A stretch of DNA of 45,418 nt from Ignavibacteria bacterium (GTDB lineage: Bacteria; Bacteroidota; Ignavibacteria; Ch128b), in the NCBI GenBank assembly GCA_016873845.1, contig VGVX01000013.1, positions 1 through 45,418 of the forward strand. Direction: 5' to 3'. Both the position numbers and the translations under genes were made by a program. Shown piece after piece: positions 1 to 7,195 of this stretch. The notes beneath the pieces are model-generated. The model was not told the DNA's origin, ran no database searches, and saw only the letters and a list, made by a program, of their open reading frames with translations. Each line of letters opens with the position of its first letter. Position 1 is the first letter of the stretch.

Positions 1-173
1 GGAGTTAATCGCCATCCGTTAGGGAGAAGTGTGTAGTCTGCATATCTTCCTGGAAGTAAAGCTTCGGTTTTATTTGTTGATTTGAATGTAGAACATGAGT
101 AAATAAATATGGAAAGACTAATTAACCAGACGGCGTTTTTCAAAAAAACTTTGAAGTAGGAATTTGCATTCAT
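1..173 (-). CDS. Lipoprotein, N-terminal part only (possible beta-propeller protein)
   Basis: This partial gene runs off the left edge; about 57 codons are visible. The ATG at 173 lies inside the 3' end of tadA, 56 bases before the tadA gene ends, and AAGGGG sits about 9 bases upstream as a ribosome binding site. The protein opens with a lysine-containing n-region, a hydrophobic stretch (AVWLISLSIFIYSC) and a lipobox cysteine, so it should be a lipoprotein. The mature part contains LLPNGWRLTP. I associate the LPNGW-x-L-x-P pattern with the start of YVTN/NHL-type beta-propeller proteins, sometimes fused to a phosphatase domain, but this is from memory and too little is visible to be sure. The reading frame is open to the edge. 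The reverse strand also looks partly coding here, but it has an in-frame stop. Confidence 0.6.
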   Translation of the reverse strand, partial: MNANSYFKVFLKNAVWLISLSIFIYSCSTFKSTNKTEALLPGRYADYTLLPNGWRLT

Positions 174-582
174 CTTCAAGGACCCCTTCTATCGTTTTTA
201 CCTGATGATTTAAAGTTGCACTCTGGGTTATATTGAACAAAGTACCGCATGCACCAGCTTTTGGATCAAAGGCACCGAAAAAAAGTGTATTTACTTTTGC
301 TGATACTAACGCGCCGGCACACATCGCGCATGGTTCAAGTGTAACGTAAATGGTACACTTGTCTAATCTCGAACTATTTAAATAATTAGCAGCAGAAGTC
401 AAGGCAATCATTTCCGCATGCGCAGTTGGATCATTTAATTTGAAAATTTGATTATGCCCTTTGCCGATAATTTTGCCTTCATAAACAATCACAGCACCAA
501 CTGGAACCTCTTCTATCTCAAACGCTCGCTCTGCTTCGCGGATTGCTTGTTTCATGAAGGCGATATCTTTGTTGGAAAGCAA
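118..582 (-). CDS. tadA: tRNA-specific adenosine deaminase TadA
   Basis: TadA converts A34 to inosine in the anticodon of tRNA-Arg(ACG), so that one tRNA can read CGU, CGC and CGA. The 154-residue protein has the zinc-dependent deaminase signature: HAE (in DPTAHAEM, near residue 55) supplies the zinc ligand and catalytic glutamate, and PCAMC (near residue 85) supplies two zinc cysteines. The length is usual for the family. The start is TTG, two bases after the stop of the upstream lipoprotein gene; the next in-frame ATG (555) would remove part of the first helix, so TTG is preferred. An intact tRNA-Arg(ACG) gene, its expected substrate, lies less than 1 kb upstream at 1444-1517. The 3' end overlaps the next lipoprotein gene. 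Confidence 0.93.
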   Translation of the reverse strand: MLSNKDIAFMKQAIREAERAFEIEEVPVGAVIVYEGKIIGKGHNQIFKLNDPTAHAEMIALTSAANYLNSSRLDKCTIYVTLEPCAMCAGALVSAKVNTLFFGAFDPKAGACGTLFNITQSATLNHQVKTIEGVLEDECKFLLQSFFEKRRLVN

Positions 583-584
583 GT

Positions 585-1172
585 TTATCTTTCTAGGACT
601 TCATCAACAAACTTAGACGATATCCATAATGGCCGTTTAAATTGGAAATCTTCATGATCGTAAATCAACATGGCATTGAATGTAGGTATTCTTCTTAATC
701 GCGAATAATCTATATTTTGATTCACAGATTGAGAATTTATACTTTCCAATTCACTGAGTTTAACATCCGTCAGCCCTATAAATTTACCGAAGACGCTAAT
801 TTTACTTCCTCGTGAAATGAATTTGAATGGTCGCGGAATATCGAACTGCTTGGGTAAAGGATTGTCAAAATATACTCGATAAAATCCATACTCATTATCC
901 TCAAATGGATCTGTGAAAAGAATAAATTCACCTTTGAATTCCTCGAGTACTGTACCGAAGACACGAATGTTTTCGTTTCTGAAAGAGCGTGGTTCAGATT
1001 TGAGCAGAGAATATTCAATGCTAAATAGAGTGCTTGTTGTGAAATTTGAAATCGATTCGGATAATTTTTCTTCATCGCTTTTTGGGGGAGATTCGAGAAG
1101 GTAATCAATAATTGAGCACGAATTGAAAAGAAATGAAAATAAAAATACGATACCTAAAATTCTCATACTCAT
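585..1172 (-). CDS. Hypothetical lipoprotein
   Basis: I do not recognise a family for this 195-residue protein. It begins with a short basic start, a hydrophobic helix (ILGIVFLFSFLF) and a cysteine at residue 19 in the context FNSC, which is a plausible lipobox, so it is probably an envelope lipoprotein. The rest is soluble-looking, with alternating short hydrophobic segments that suggest beta structure and no membrane helix. Two ATG codons (1172 and 1166) could start it; both leave the signal intact. It ends two bases before the TTG start of tadA, so the two are likely cotranscribed and perhaps translationally coupled. No functional link to tRNA editing can be read from the sequence. Confidence 0.7.
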   Translation of the reverse strand: MSMRILGIVFLFSFLFNSCSIIDYLLESPPKSDEEKLSESISNFTTSTLFSIEYSLLKSEPRSFRNENIRVFGTVLEEFKGEFILFTDPFEDNEYGFYRVYFDNPLPKQFDIPRPFKFISRGSKISVFGKFIGLTDVKLSELESINSQSVNQNIDYSRLRRIPTFNAMLIYDHEDFQFKRPLWISSKFVDEVLER

Positions 1173-1190
1173 TCCATTAACAATAGAAAG

Positions 1191-1208
1191 TTTTTACTGG
1201 AGTAAAAA
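1191..1208. repeat. 18-bp palindrome between tRNA-Arg(TCG) and the lipoprotein gene
   Basis: TTTTTACT-GG-AGTAAAAA is a perfect 8-bp inverted repeat with a two-base centre. It lies downstream of the minus-strand tRNA-Arg(TCG) gene and upstream of the lipoprotein start at 1172. It could act as a weak terminator for the tRNA transcript or as an operator-like site. The A/T-rich stem makes any RNA hairpin weak, so the role is uncertain. Confidence 0.35.
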
Positions 1209-1261
1209 TTGATGATCAAAACAATTTTACATTTTAATTTTTGTATTTTAACTTAAATTCG

Positions 1262-1334
1262 TACGCCCGGAGGGAGTCGAACCCCCAACCCTTGGTTCCG
1301 AAGACCAATGCTCTATCCATTGAGCTACGGACGC
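1262..1334 (-). tRNA. tRNA-Arg (anticodon TCG)
   Basis: This is a complete 73-base cloverleaf on the minus strand. The acceptor stem is GCGTCCG/CGGGCGT (with a G-U first pair and discriminator A), the D stem is GCTC/GAGC, the anticodon stem is TTGGT/ACCAA around the loop CTTCGGA, and the T arm is GGGGG-TTCGACT-CCCTC. The anticodon TCG reads CGA and related arginine codons. CCA is not encoded. It lies 109 bases from tRNA-Arg(ACG) in the same orientation. Confidence 0.96.
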
Positions 1335-1443
1335 AATCAATTGCAAATTGAAAAATGTGAATTACATAATGTGATTCTCAGCTCTGCTAAGTTTGTTATA
1401 AAACATTTTATATTTTTCAATCTCGACTTTTCAATGAGCTTTG

Positions 1444-1517
1444 TACACCCGTAGGGATTCGAACCCCAAACCTTCTGATCCGTAGTCAGATGCTCTATCC
1501 AATTGAGCTACGGGTGC
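1444..1517 (-). tRNA. tRNA-Arg (anticodon ACG)
   Basis: This is a complete 74-base cloverleaf on the minus strand. The acceptor stem is GCACCCG/CGGGTGT, the D stem GCTC/GAGC, the anticodon stem TCTGA/TCAGA around the loop CTACGGA, and the T arm TGGGG-TTCGAAT-CCCTA. The anticodon ACG carries the A34 that TadA edits to inosine; tadA itself lies nearby at 118-582. CCA is not encoded. Confidence 0.96.
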
Positions 1518-1543
1518 ATAATAATTAGTAAGTGAGAATTGTA

Positions 1544-1595
1544 AATTGAGAATTAAAAATTTTCGAGTGCCAGACAATCATTCTAATTCTCAATT
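1544..1595. repeat. 12-bp inverted repeat in intergenic DNA
   Basis: AATTGAGAATTA at 1544-1555 is repeated perfectly in inverted orientation at 1584-1595, separated by 28 bases. It lies between tRNA-Arg(ACG) and the broken tRNA-like locus. No function can be assigned. The rest of the gene-free stretch 1518-1916 holds only the tRNA-like remnant at 1646-1752 and the ribosome binding site of the next gene. Confidence 0.5.
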
Positions 1596-1645
1596 CCTCA
1601 TTCTGAATTATCAATCAATTTTTTCATAGAACTCTTTCAAACTCT

Positions 1646-1752
1646 TGCATTCGGTAGAATTCCAAACCTTCTAATCTCCCGATTTCATCGGGATCAGATG
1701 CTCTCCGTCTAAGGCGGATTGAGTTTACCTGCCGTAGGCTAACTACGAATGC
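1646..1752 (-). pseudogene. Broken tRNA-Arg-like gene carrying three short palindromes
   Basis: On the minus strand this locus follows the order of tRNA-Arg(ACG) but is interrupted. The acceptor stem GCATTCG/CGAATGC is still a perfect 7-bp pair and differs from the intact tRNA at both strands, so the changes are compensatory. Short blocks matching the D arm (CTCAA, GAGCATCTGA) and the variable region (AGAAGGTTTGG) remain. Three insertions break it: an imperfect palindrome before the D stem (about 1724-1742), a 15-base palindrome in the D loop (1704-1718, one wobble mismatch) and a 17-base perfect hairpin in the anticodon loop (1677-1693, arms TCCCGAT/ATCGGGA). The T arm is also shortened by about four bases and the anticodon is lost. 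It cannot work as a normal tRNA. Confidence 0.75.
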
Positions 1753-1916
1753 ATTGATTACTAATTCAATAGAACAATGTATTTTGAAAAACTTATTGCA
1801 ATATAATTTTTACGGCAATTACTTTCAATGAATTTGAATTGGCATTGTTTTAGTCAGATCATTAGATAATTTGAAGTTAAGTCAGAAAATTAAAACAGAA
1901 AATCTGGAGTGACCAA

Positions 1917-2648
1917 ATGTTAGTAACAGGAGCATACGAAAAAGCAAAGCAATATCTCGATAGCCACACACGGGATTATTCAGCTCACATTTCAGAAAGA
2001 AAAATATTCCAACCGGGTCCTTGTATAAATATATCTAGGGAAACCGGCGCTGGCGCCGGAGAAGTCGCCGAGAATTTAATTGACTTTTTGAAACTCAAAT
2101 CAAAATCATCGAATCCGAGTTGGGGCGTATTCGATAAAAATTTAATTGAAAAAATTCTTGAAGATCATAATCTTCCAAAGAGTGTGGCAGATTATCTTTC
2201 AGAACAAAAAACATCTTCATTAAGATCCATGATGAATGAAATTTTTGGGATCCATCCATCAATTTTAAACTTAGTTCATAAAACATCACAGACAATATTA
2301 AACTTGGCTCGAATGGGAAATGTAATAATAATTGGACGTGCAGCAAATTTGATTACTTCATCACTTGAAAATGTGTACAACGTCCGTCTTGTGGCGCCAA
2401 TCAGAAATCGTATTCAACGTGTTATGAAGTATTATGACTTAAGCGAAACAGAAGCTGATAACTTCGTTAAAAAAGAAGATCATGCGAGAGTAGGTTATGT
2501 TAAGAAATATTTTAATGCCGATTTAAATAGATTTGATCAATATCATCTAGTAATTAACACGGGATTAATTTCAATTACTGAAACAGCTGAGATGATAGGT
2601 TCTCAGATTTTAAAAAAATTTCCAGATCAATTTATCAGTATCAGTTAG
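1917..2648 (+). CDS. Cytidylate kinase-like family protein
   Basis: This 243-residue protein resembles the cytidylate-kinase-like family (the Cytidylate_kin2 type), P-loop proteins related to CMP kinase whose true substrate is generally not known. Residues 37-52 contain ISRETGAGAGEVAENL, matching the family's modified P-loop region, and GRAANLI near residue 138 matches the conserved IGRGAN-type segment. The C-terminal part has the helical basic region (RIQRVMKYYDLSETEA) and a conserved-looking D-x-Y-H-L-V-I-N-T segment near the end. The classical GxxGxGKS/T lysine is absent from the P-loop region, which is usual for this family. The start is supported by CTGGAG about 8 bases upstream. It is alone on the plus strand, facing a minus-strand gene. 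Confidence 0.78.
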   Translation: MLVTGAYEKAKQYLDSHTRDYSAHISERKIFQPGPCINISRETGAGAGEVAENLIDFLKLKSKSSNPSWGVFDKNLIEKILEDHNLPKSVADYLSEQKTSSLRSMMNEIFGIHPSILNLVHKTSQTILNLARMGNVIIIGRAANLITSSLENVYNVRLVAPIRNRIQRVMKYYDLSETEADNFVKKEDHARVGYVKKYFNADLNRFDQYHLVINTGLISITETAEMIGSQILKKFPDQFISIS

Positions 2649-2658
2649 AGACCACTTT

Positions 2659-2689
2659 AAAAAAAGCAGTCATTAACTATAATGACTGC
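2659..2689 (-). terminator. Rho-independent terminator for the 2698-3594 gene
   Basis: On the minus strand GCAGTCATTA and TAATGACTGC form a perfect 10-bp hairpin with a 4-base loop, followed by seven T residues. It begins nine bases after the stop codon of the minus-strand gene. The hairpin could also slow plus-strand transcription from the kinase-like gene, but there is no T run on that side. Confidence 0.85.
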
Positions 2690-2697
2690 TCCTTAGC

Positions 2698-3594
2698 TTA
2701 AAAATTAAATTTCATTCCAAGATTAAAGGATTCATTGGTTAACGGACTCGCGGTATTGAATGGCCAATTCATCTTGTCTTTTCTAAGTTCAAAGAAAGCG
2801 TAGGATAATCCACTTTTAAGTACAAAATTTACAATTGGTGCGGCTTCCGGAGTAAACTTAATGATCTTCTTTATAAACCAATCGAGTGAACTGCTTGCGA
2901 TTTCTTCAACAACTAAACTCCCGAGATGCTTCCAAAATAAATGACGCGGAAATACTAAACCAAATGAATAGTTAGCATCAAGTGAAATTAGAGGAAAAAT
3001 CTGAAGTTGAATTCCTGAACCCGCTGTTTGTCCAAATCTGAAGAAATCATAATAGAGACCTAATAGAACGCTATCAGGGCCGGTTTTCGAAAGATCATAC
3101 TTGATCTGTGTCCAACTGTAATCAGAGACTACATATGGAATAATAGCTGCGGGTCCGAATTTATAGCCATAACCTTTTTCATTTCCGAATCCAAATTGCC
3201 ATGCTGAGATTTGGACTGGCTGTACGATTTTCGCTTTATATAAATCCTCTGAAAAATTGTTGAGGTAAATGTATTTGTTCTTATGCTTAATTAAATAATC
3301 TGAATCATAATTTTCTTGCGTGTAATACCCAAGTTTGAGTGAGACTCTTCCTATTTCTTGAAAGTTTTGATTTGAAAGAGAACTTTTCAGTTGAGTCATT
3401 CCGTAATTCAAACCAATATACGGATGCTCAAAAATTCCGATGTCAACTGATACATCAAAATCGGTGTCGAAATCATCATCAAACTCTTCAAATTCCTCCT
3501 CGACCTCCAGGGAGTCTTCTTGTTGAGCGTGTAAAAGAGTACTAAAAGAAATTATTAGCATAGGAACCAGCAGAAGGTATAGATACTTTTTCAT
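2698..3594 (-). CDS. Predicted exported protein, possible outer-membrane beta-barrel
   Basis: This 298-residue protein is not one I recognise. It has a clear Sec signal (MKKYLYLLLVPMLIISF, cleavage likely after LLHA, about residue 23), then a strongly acidic segment rich in E and D to about residue 48. The rest has alternating beta-strand-like stretches rich in Y, F and G, and the last residues (NLGMKFNF) end in phenylalanine, a common end for outer-membrane barrels. This points to the outer membrane, though the strand count cannot be fixed by eye. GGAGAC lies about six bases before the ATG. A terminator follows, so the gene is probably a single unit or the end of a short one. Confidence 0.65.
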   Translation of the reverse strand: MKKYLYLLLVPMLIISFSTLLHAQQEDSLEVEEEFEEFDDDFDTDFDVSVDIGIFEHPYIGLNYGMTQLKSSLSNQNFQEIGRVSLKLGYYTQENYDSDYLIKHKNKYIYLNNFSEDLYKAKIVQPVQISAWQFGFGNEKGYGYKFGPAAIIPYVVSDYSWTQIKYDLSKTGPDSVLLGLYYDFFRFGQTAGSGIQLQIFPLISLDANYSFGLVFPRHLFWKHLGSLVVEEIASSSLDWFIKKIIKFTPEAAPIVNFVLKSGLSYAFFELRKDKMNWPFNTASPLTNESFNLGMKFNF

Positions 3595-3628
3595 ATTGTC
3601 TCCAAATTTTTCTTTTTATTCGAGAGCT

Positions 3629-4201
3629 TCATAAAATAGTTTCACTATTTCTCCATTTGTAAAAGTCTTCTCTCAAAAGTGCCATCACATAGAAATCAGA
3701 ATATCTATTATTATGGTACATCGCTTGACGTAATGTTCCTTCAATCAAAAAACCAACTTTTTTATAAGCTTTGATCGCATGGTCATTTTCACAGCTTACA
3801 TGAAGTTGAATGCGATTTAAATTCAAGATTTCGAAACCATATTCAATCATCAATTGAGTGGATTCCGTTGCATAGCCCTTCGACCAAAAGTTGGGATCGT
3901 AGATTGCAATATAAAATATTGCAGTTCTACTGACCTGATCAATCCTGACAAATGCAGTCTGCCCGACTGATTGATTATCTGATTGTTGACAAATAGTGAA
4001 TAACACAGTTTCTCTGTTATTTATCCAGTTTTGAAGTTCTTCATCCACTTGATCAACAGTCATAGGCGAGTATAGATATAAAGTTTCTCTGACTGATACA
4101 TTATTTTTTCCAAAGTAAACTAACTTCAAATCTTCGGGTTCAAATGGACGCAAGTAGATTTTCTTCCCCTCAGAAAATTTTATTAACTCCATATCAAGCA
4201 T
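3629..4201 (-). CDS. GNAT-family N-acetyltransferase (RimJ/RimL type)
   Basis: This 190-residue protein is a GCN5-related acetyltransferase using acetyl-CoA. It shows the order of the RimJ/RimL group: an N-terminal YLRPFEPEDL strand/helix, the central YDPNFWSKGYATES segment (acetyl-CoA pyrophosphate-binding loop), and then NRIQLHVSCENDHAIKAY with the conserved N and Y of motif B. The acceptor substrate cannot be predicted. It overlaps the NFACT gene by eight bases. AAGGAG is three bases from the first ATG (4201) and twelve from the second (4192), so the true start is uncertain between the two. The context gives no further clue. Confidence 0.85.
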   Translation of the reverse strand: MLDMELIKFSEGKKIYLRPFEPEDLKLVYFGKNNVSVRETLYLYSPMTVDQVDEELQNWINNRETVLFTICQQSDNQSVGQTAFVRIDQVSRTAIFYIAIYDPNFWSKGYATESTQLMIEYGFEILNLNRIQLHVSCENDHAIKAYKKVGFLIEGTLRQAMYHNNRYSDFYVMALLREDFYKWRNSETIL

Positions 4202-5798
4202 TCTCTCCTTTCATCTCAGGTAATTTTGGTTCTACCATCACAACTTTTACTCTTGTCATAAAAACTGTTCCGGATGGAAGATTCTTTTTTTTAGTTACAT
4301 ACTTTTTTTCAGCATAAGCAACCGGCACAAATTTCGAATGTTTTGCTTTGCTATAGTATGCTGCTATCGATGCAGCAGCTAAGATGGTTTCCTTAGGAAA
4401 ATCTTTTACTTTTTCTTTTTTCCGCAGAATTGTGTGTGAACCGCTGGCACCGCGTACATGGAACCATAAATCATTTGGCTTTGCAAATTTTGTGGTAAGT
4501 AAGTCGTTCGATTTACTGTCTTTTCCCACAAATACATTGTAACCACCAGCGACAACAAAGTGTCTAAACTTAGTTTCAACCTTTTGCGGACCTTCGCTTA
4601 CTTTTTTCAAAGCTGATAATTCATTATTCATTTTTTCTAAAATATAAGAATCTTCAATTGAATTTATTTTTTCTAATTGTTCTCTATTCTGATTTAGCTT
4701 AATCTCGGTTGAGTGTATTAATTCTTGAACTGACTCAAGCCGTTTTTTTTCTTCCTTTGCTTTGGAAAAATACATTTCAGCATTATCATGAAAAGTTTTA
4801 CTCGGATCTAATTTTATGTTGATCAATTCTCCTGATGGACTTTCGATAGAAATCCTTTTGCTCCCCTTTTCTATTTTATTAAGATTTGATATTATCAAAT
4901 TGCCTTTCAAACGATATTCGGTACTATTATCCGACAGACTTTCTTCAGATTTAAGCTTGATTAACTTCCTTTCCATTTTTTCTATTTGATGATAGACAAT
5001 CTTTGAAAGATTTTCCTTTAGCTTTTCTTTGTTCAGCGATATCTTCCTAGTGTAGAAAATCTTCTGCAAGGATGAAAAAAAATCACCGTGTTCTCGGATA
5101 ATCGCTCCTTTGCTAAAAAATCTTCCAACCGAAAATGTTCCATCATCGTATTCTACTAGATTTGCACTATTAAATGCCTCCAGAATTTCCGAAAATGCCT
5201 CAAAGTGTGAAACCTCTTTTCCCTCTTTTTCTCTTGAGATAATTTCGGTTAAAATCTCTTTCCCGATAATTTGATGCAAAATGCTTTTCTCCCCATTTAG
5301 GAATGAATTGATGCATTCATTAAACTTAAACTTATCCTTGAAAACAGAAAAATCTATATTCGAGGCAGAATAAACCGTACTGAACTTTCGATTTTCATAT
5401 TCTTTCTTTTTTTTTAATGACGATACAATTTGATCATCAGACACCAAACAGCAATTTGATTGATTCCCTCTAATTACAAATACAAGGTGATCACTCTCAA
5501 ATTCAAATCGGATATTTCTTTCATATTGGTCTATTGAAAGCCGAATTACCTGTTTTCCCTCAAGAGAACTGAAATGTTGAGCAACATTTTTTTTTGCTTT
5601 GGCAAAATTATCACGAGAATAAATAAAAGGTGGAAGTGAATAGAAACTAAATACAAGAAATTTCGCAAATGAATCTTTTTCAAGCTTTACAACTAATTCA
5701 TTCTTTGATTGGGAGAAAGATTCTACAAATGAATAATGCTGAAATTCACGCCTTAATTCATGAGTGACTCTTTGAAGAAAAAAGTAATTATCAAACAT
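4194..5798 (-). CDS. NFACT-family protein (RqcH/FbpA-like)
   Basis: At 534 residues this has the length of bacterial NFACT proteins. In bacteria with a known role, RqcH binds stalled 50S subunits and recruits tRNA-Ala to add C-terminal alanine tails that mark stalled chains for degradation. Visible parts are an N-terminal NFACT-N domain (residues 1 to about 200), long charged helices in the middle (about 265-390) that fit the coiled-coil arms, and a C-terminal NFACT-R domain with AGGYNVFVGKDSKSND, NDLWFHVRGASGSH and ILAAASIAAYYSKAK. I could not place the tRNA-contacting aspartate/arginine pair with confidence; DQYERNIRFEF near residue 95 is a candidate region. smpB, part of the other rescue route, is far away at 32660. 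Confidence 0.88.
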   Translation of the reverse strand: MFDNYFFLQRVTHELRREFQHYSFVESFSQSKNELVVKLEKDSFAKFLVFSFYSLPPFIYSRDNFAKAKKNVAQHFSSLEGKQVIRLSIDQYERNIRFEFESDHLVFVIRGNQSNCCLVSDDQIVSSLKKKKEYENRKFSTVYSASNIDFSVFKDKFKFNECINSFLNGEKSILHQIIGKEILTEIISREKEGKEVSHFEAFSEILEAFNSANLVEYDDGTFSVGRFFSKGAIIREHGDFFSSLQKIFYTRKISLNKEKLKENLSKIVYHQIEKMERKLIKLKSEESLSDNSTEYRLKGNLIISNLNKIEKGSKRISIESPSGELINIKLDPSKTFHDNAEMYFSKAKEEKKRLESVQELIHSTEIKLNQNREQLEKINSIEDSYILEKMNNELSALKKVSEGPQKVETKFRHFVVAGGYNVFVGKDSKSNDLLTTKFAKPNDLWFHVRGASGSHTILRKKEKVKDFPKETILAAASIAAYYSKAKHSKFVPVAYAEKKYVTKKKNLPSGTVFMTRVKVVMVEPKLPEMKGENA

Positions 5799-5816
5799 TC
5801 CAATTACGGAAACAGA

Positions 5817-7139
5817 TTATTTTGATTTTATCAAACTGTCATACAAATAAATTAAAATAGTTGCCAATAGACCAATACCAAAGATCACCAAGAAAATTAA
5901 GTCTGGTCGGTTCATCTCTTTTACGAAAACAGTATAAATCCAACCGCCGAATGCACCGCCAAAACCCCACGCGATTGCGATGGGTAAAAAAGCAAAGCCT
6001 TGAAAAAGTGCCGCTTGCCCTTTTGGTGCAAGATCAGCAATATATTCATAGTATCTTGGGGCTTGAGTTTGCTCGCCGATTGAAAATAGAAATAATCCTG
6101 CTACAACTATTGGAATACTCAATGCAAAACTAAATAAGATATTGCTCTCTTTGATGAAAGAAAAAAATACACTTTCTGTAGCTGGCAGCACAAAGTACAT
6201 CATTAACCAGCCAATTGCTCCGAGCAGAAAGCCAATTTGAATTGCTCTTTGTGTTGAAATATTTTTGGTCAGTCTATTTATTGGAATTTGAAAAAGAATA
6301 ATCGTCCAAGCTCCGGTTGATAGAATTAATTCAATTGGCGCTTCTGGTGAAATAAAATCGGAAATGTAGAATGGAATTACGATAAAGAATTGCCAAAAAA
6401 TTATCCAATACAAAGAAAATATAAGTAAGAATGCCATGAACTTGAAATTCTTCAAAACAAAAATCATATTTTTCATCACGGTTCGCAAATTTTCACGTTT
6501 TTCTTCGAGTTTCGCCGGTGGTTCTTTAAAGAAGATGAGAGTTGTAACAAACATTAATGCACAACTAATTGCTGAAACGAGATACACAAATTCAATCCCG
6601 AATGAATCTCGCACTAAATAAGCCAATAGCGGACCAATTGCTGCCCCCATGTTTACTAGCCAGTAATAAACTGCATATCCTAAAGATTTCGATTCAGGAG
6701 TCGAAGTTAGAGCAATTGTACCAAGTACACTTGGCTTAATGAATGATCCTCCAAAAGCAGTAAAAATTAAAATAACAGTCAGTATCCAATAAAGATTAAA
6801 GTTGGAGTAAAAACCAGAGAACAACTCCATTCCGGTTGAACCAATTAAAAAATATCCAATTGCTAAAACAGAAAAAGCAAACGAGAACGCTTTTCTATAA
6901 CCAAACTTATCTATCAAAGCTCCGGCAAATATCGGAAGAAGATAAATCAATCCGCCAAAAATTGAAGACAATTGACCGGCTTGAACTTCGTTAAACTTTA
7001 AATGGTCGCGAAGAAATATGCTGAGGATTGTTGCTTGTCCATAATAAGCTAATCTTTCAAACAATTCCATGAAATTTGCAATCCAGAATTGCGGTTGAAA
7101 CTCTCCTCGAATCTTTTGAATACTATTTGTTAATCTCAA
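5817..7139 (-). CDS. MFS transporter with POT (peptide) family signatures
   Basis: This 440-residue membrane protein has about twelve hydrophobic segments. The first carries MELFERLAYYG, which contains the ExxER and YYG pattern typical of proton-coupled oligopeptide transporters (POT/PTR), and VYYWLVNMGAAIGP near residue 160 resembles the second POT signature. The inferred role is proton-driven import of a small peptide or related solute; the substrate is not readable. The start is TTG with GGAG six bases upstream, which is a convincing site, and no ATG fits. It lies 18 bases before the NFACT gene. The M24 peptidase upstream could act on imported peptides, but this link is only positional. 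Confidence 0.82.
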   Translation of the reverse strand: MRLTNSIQKIRGEFQPQFWIANFMELFERLAYYGQATILSIFLRDHLKFNEVQAGQLSSIFGGLIYLLPIFAGALIDKFGYRKAFSFAFSVLAIGYFLIGSTGMELFSGFYSNFNLYWILTVILIFTAFGGSFIKPSVLGTIALTSTPESKSLGYAVYYWLVNMGAAIGPLLAYLVRDSFGIEFVYLVSAISCALMFVTTLIFFKEPPAKLEEKRENLRTVMKNMIFVLKNFKFMAFLLIFSLYWIIFWQFFIVIPFYISDFISPEAPIELILSTGAWTIILFQIPINRLTKNISTQRAIQIGFLLGAIGWLMMYFVLPATESVFFSFIKESNILFSFALSIPIVVAGLFLFSIGEQTQAPRYYEYIADLAPKGQAALFQGFAFLPIAIAWGFGGAFGGWIYTVFVKEMNRPDLIFLVIFGIGLLATILIYLYDSLIKSK

Positions 7140-7195
7140 GTTAACTCCGAATAATAATTATTAATTTTTGTGGATTTGTCTTCTATTAGGTGACA

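Noticed and set aside
1-102. Plus-strand reading that looks partly like a protein C-terminus
   Set aside because: It has an in-frame TAG at 34-36, and the minus strand here gives a complete lipoprotein signal with a ribosome binding site and an open frame to the edge.
1677-1693. Insertion in the anticodon loop as a tRNA intron
   Set aside because: It is only 17 bases and a simple hairpin, far too short for a group I or II intron, and two other palindromes also break the same gene.
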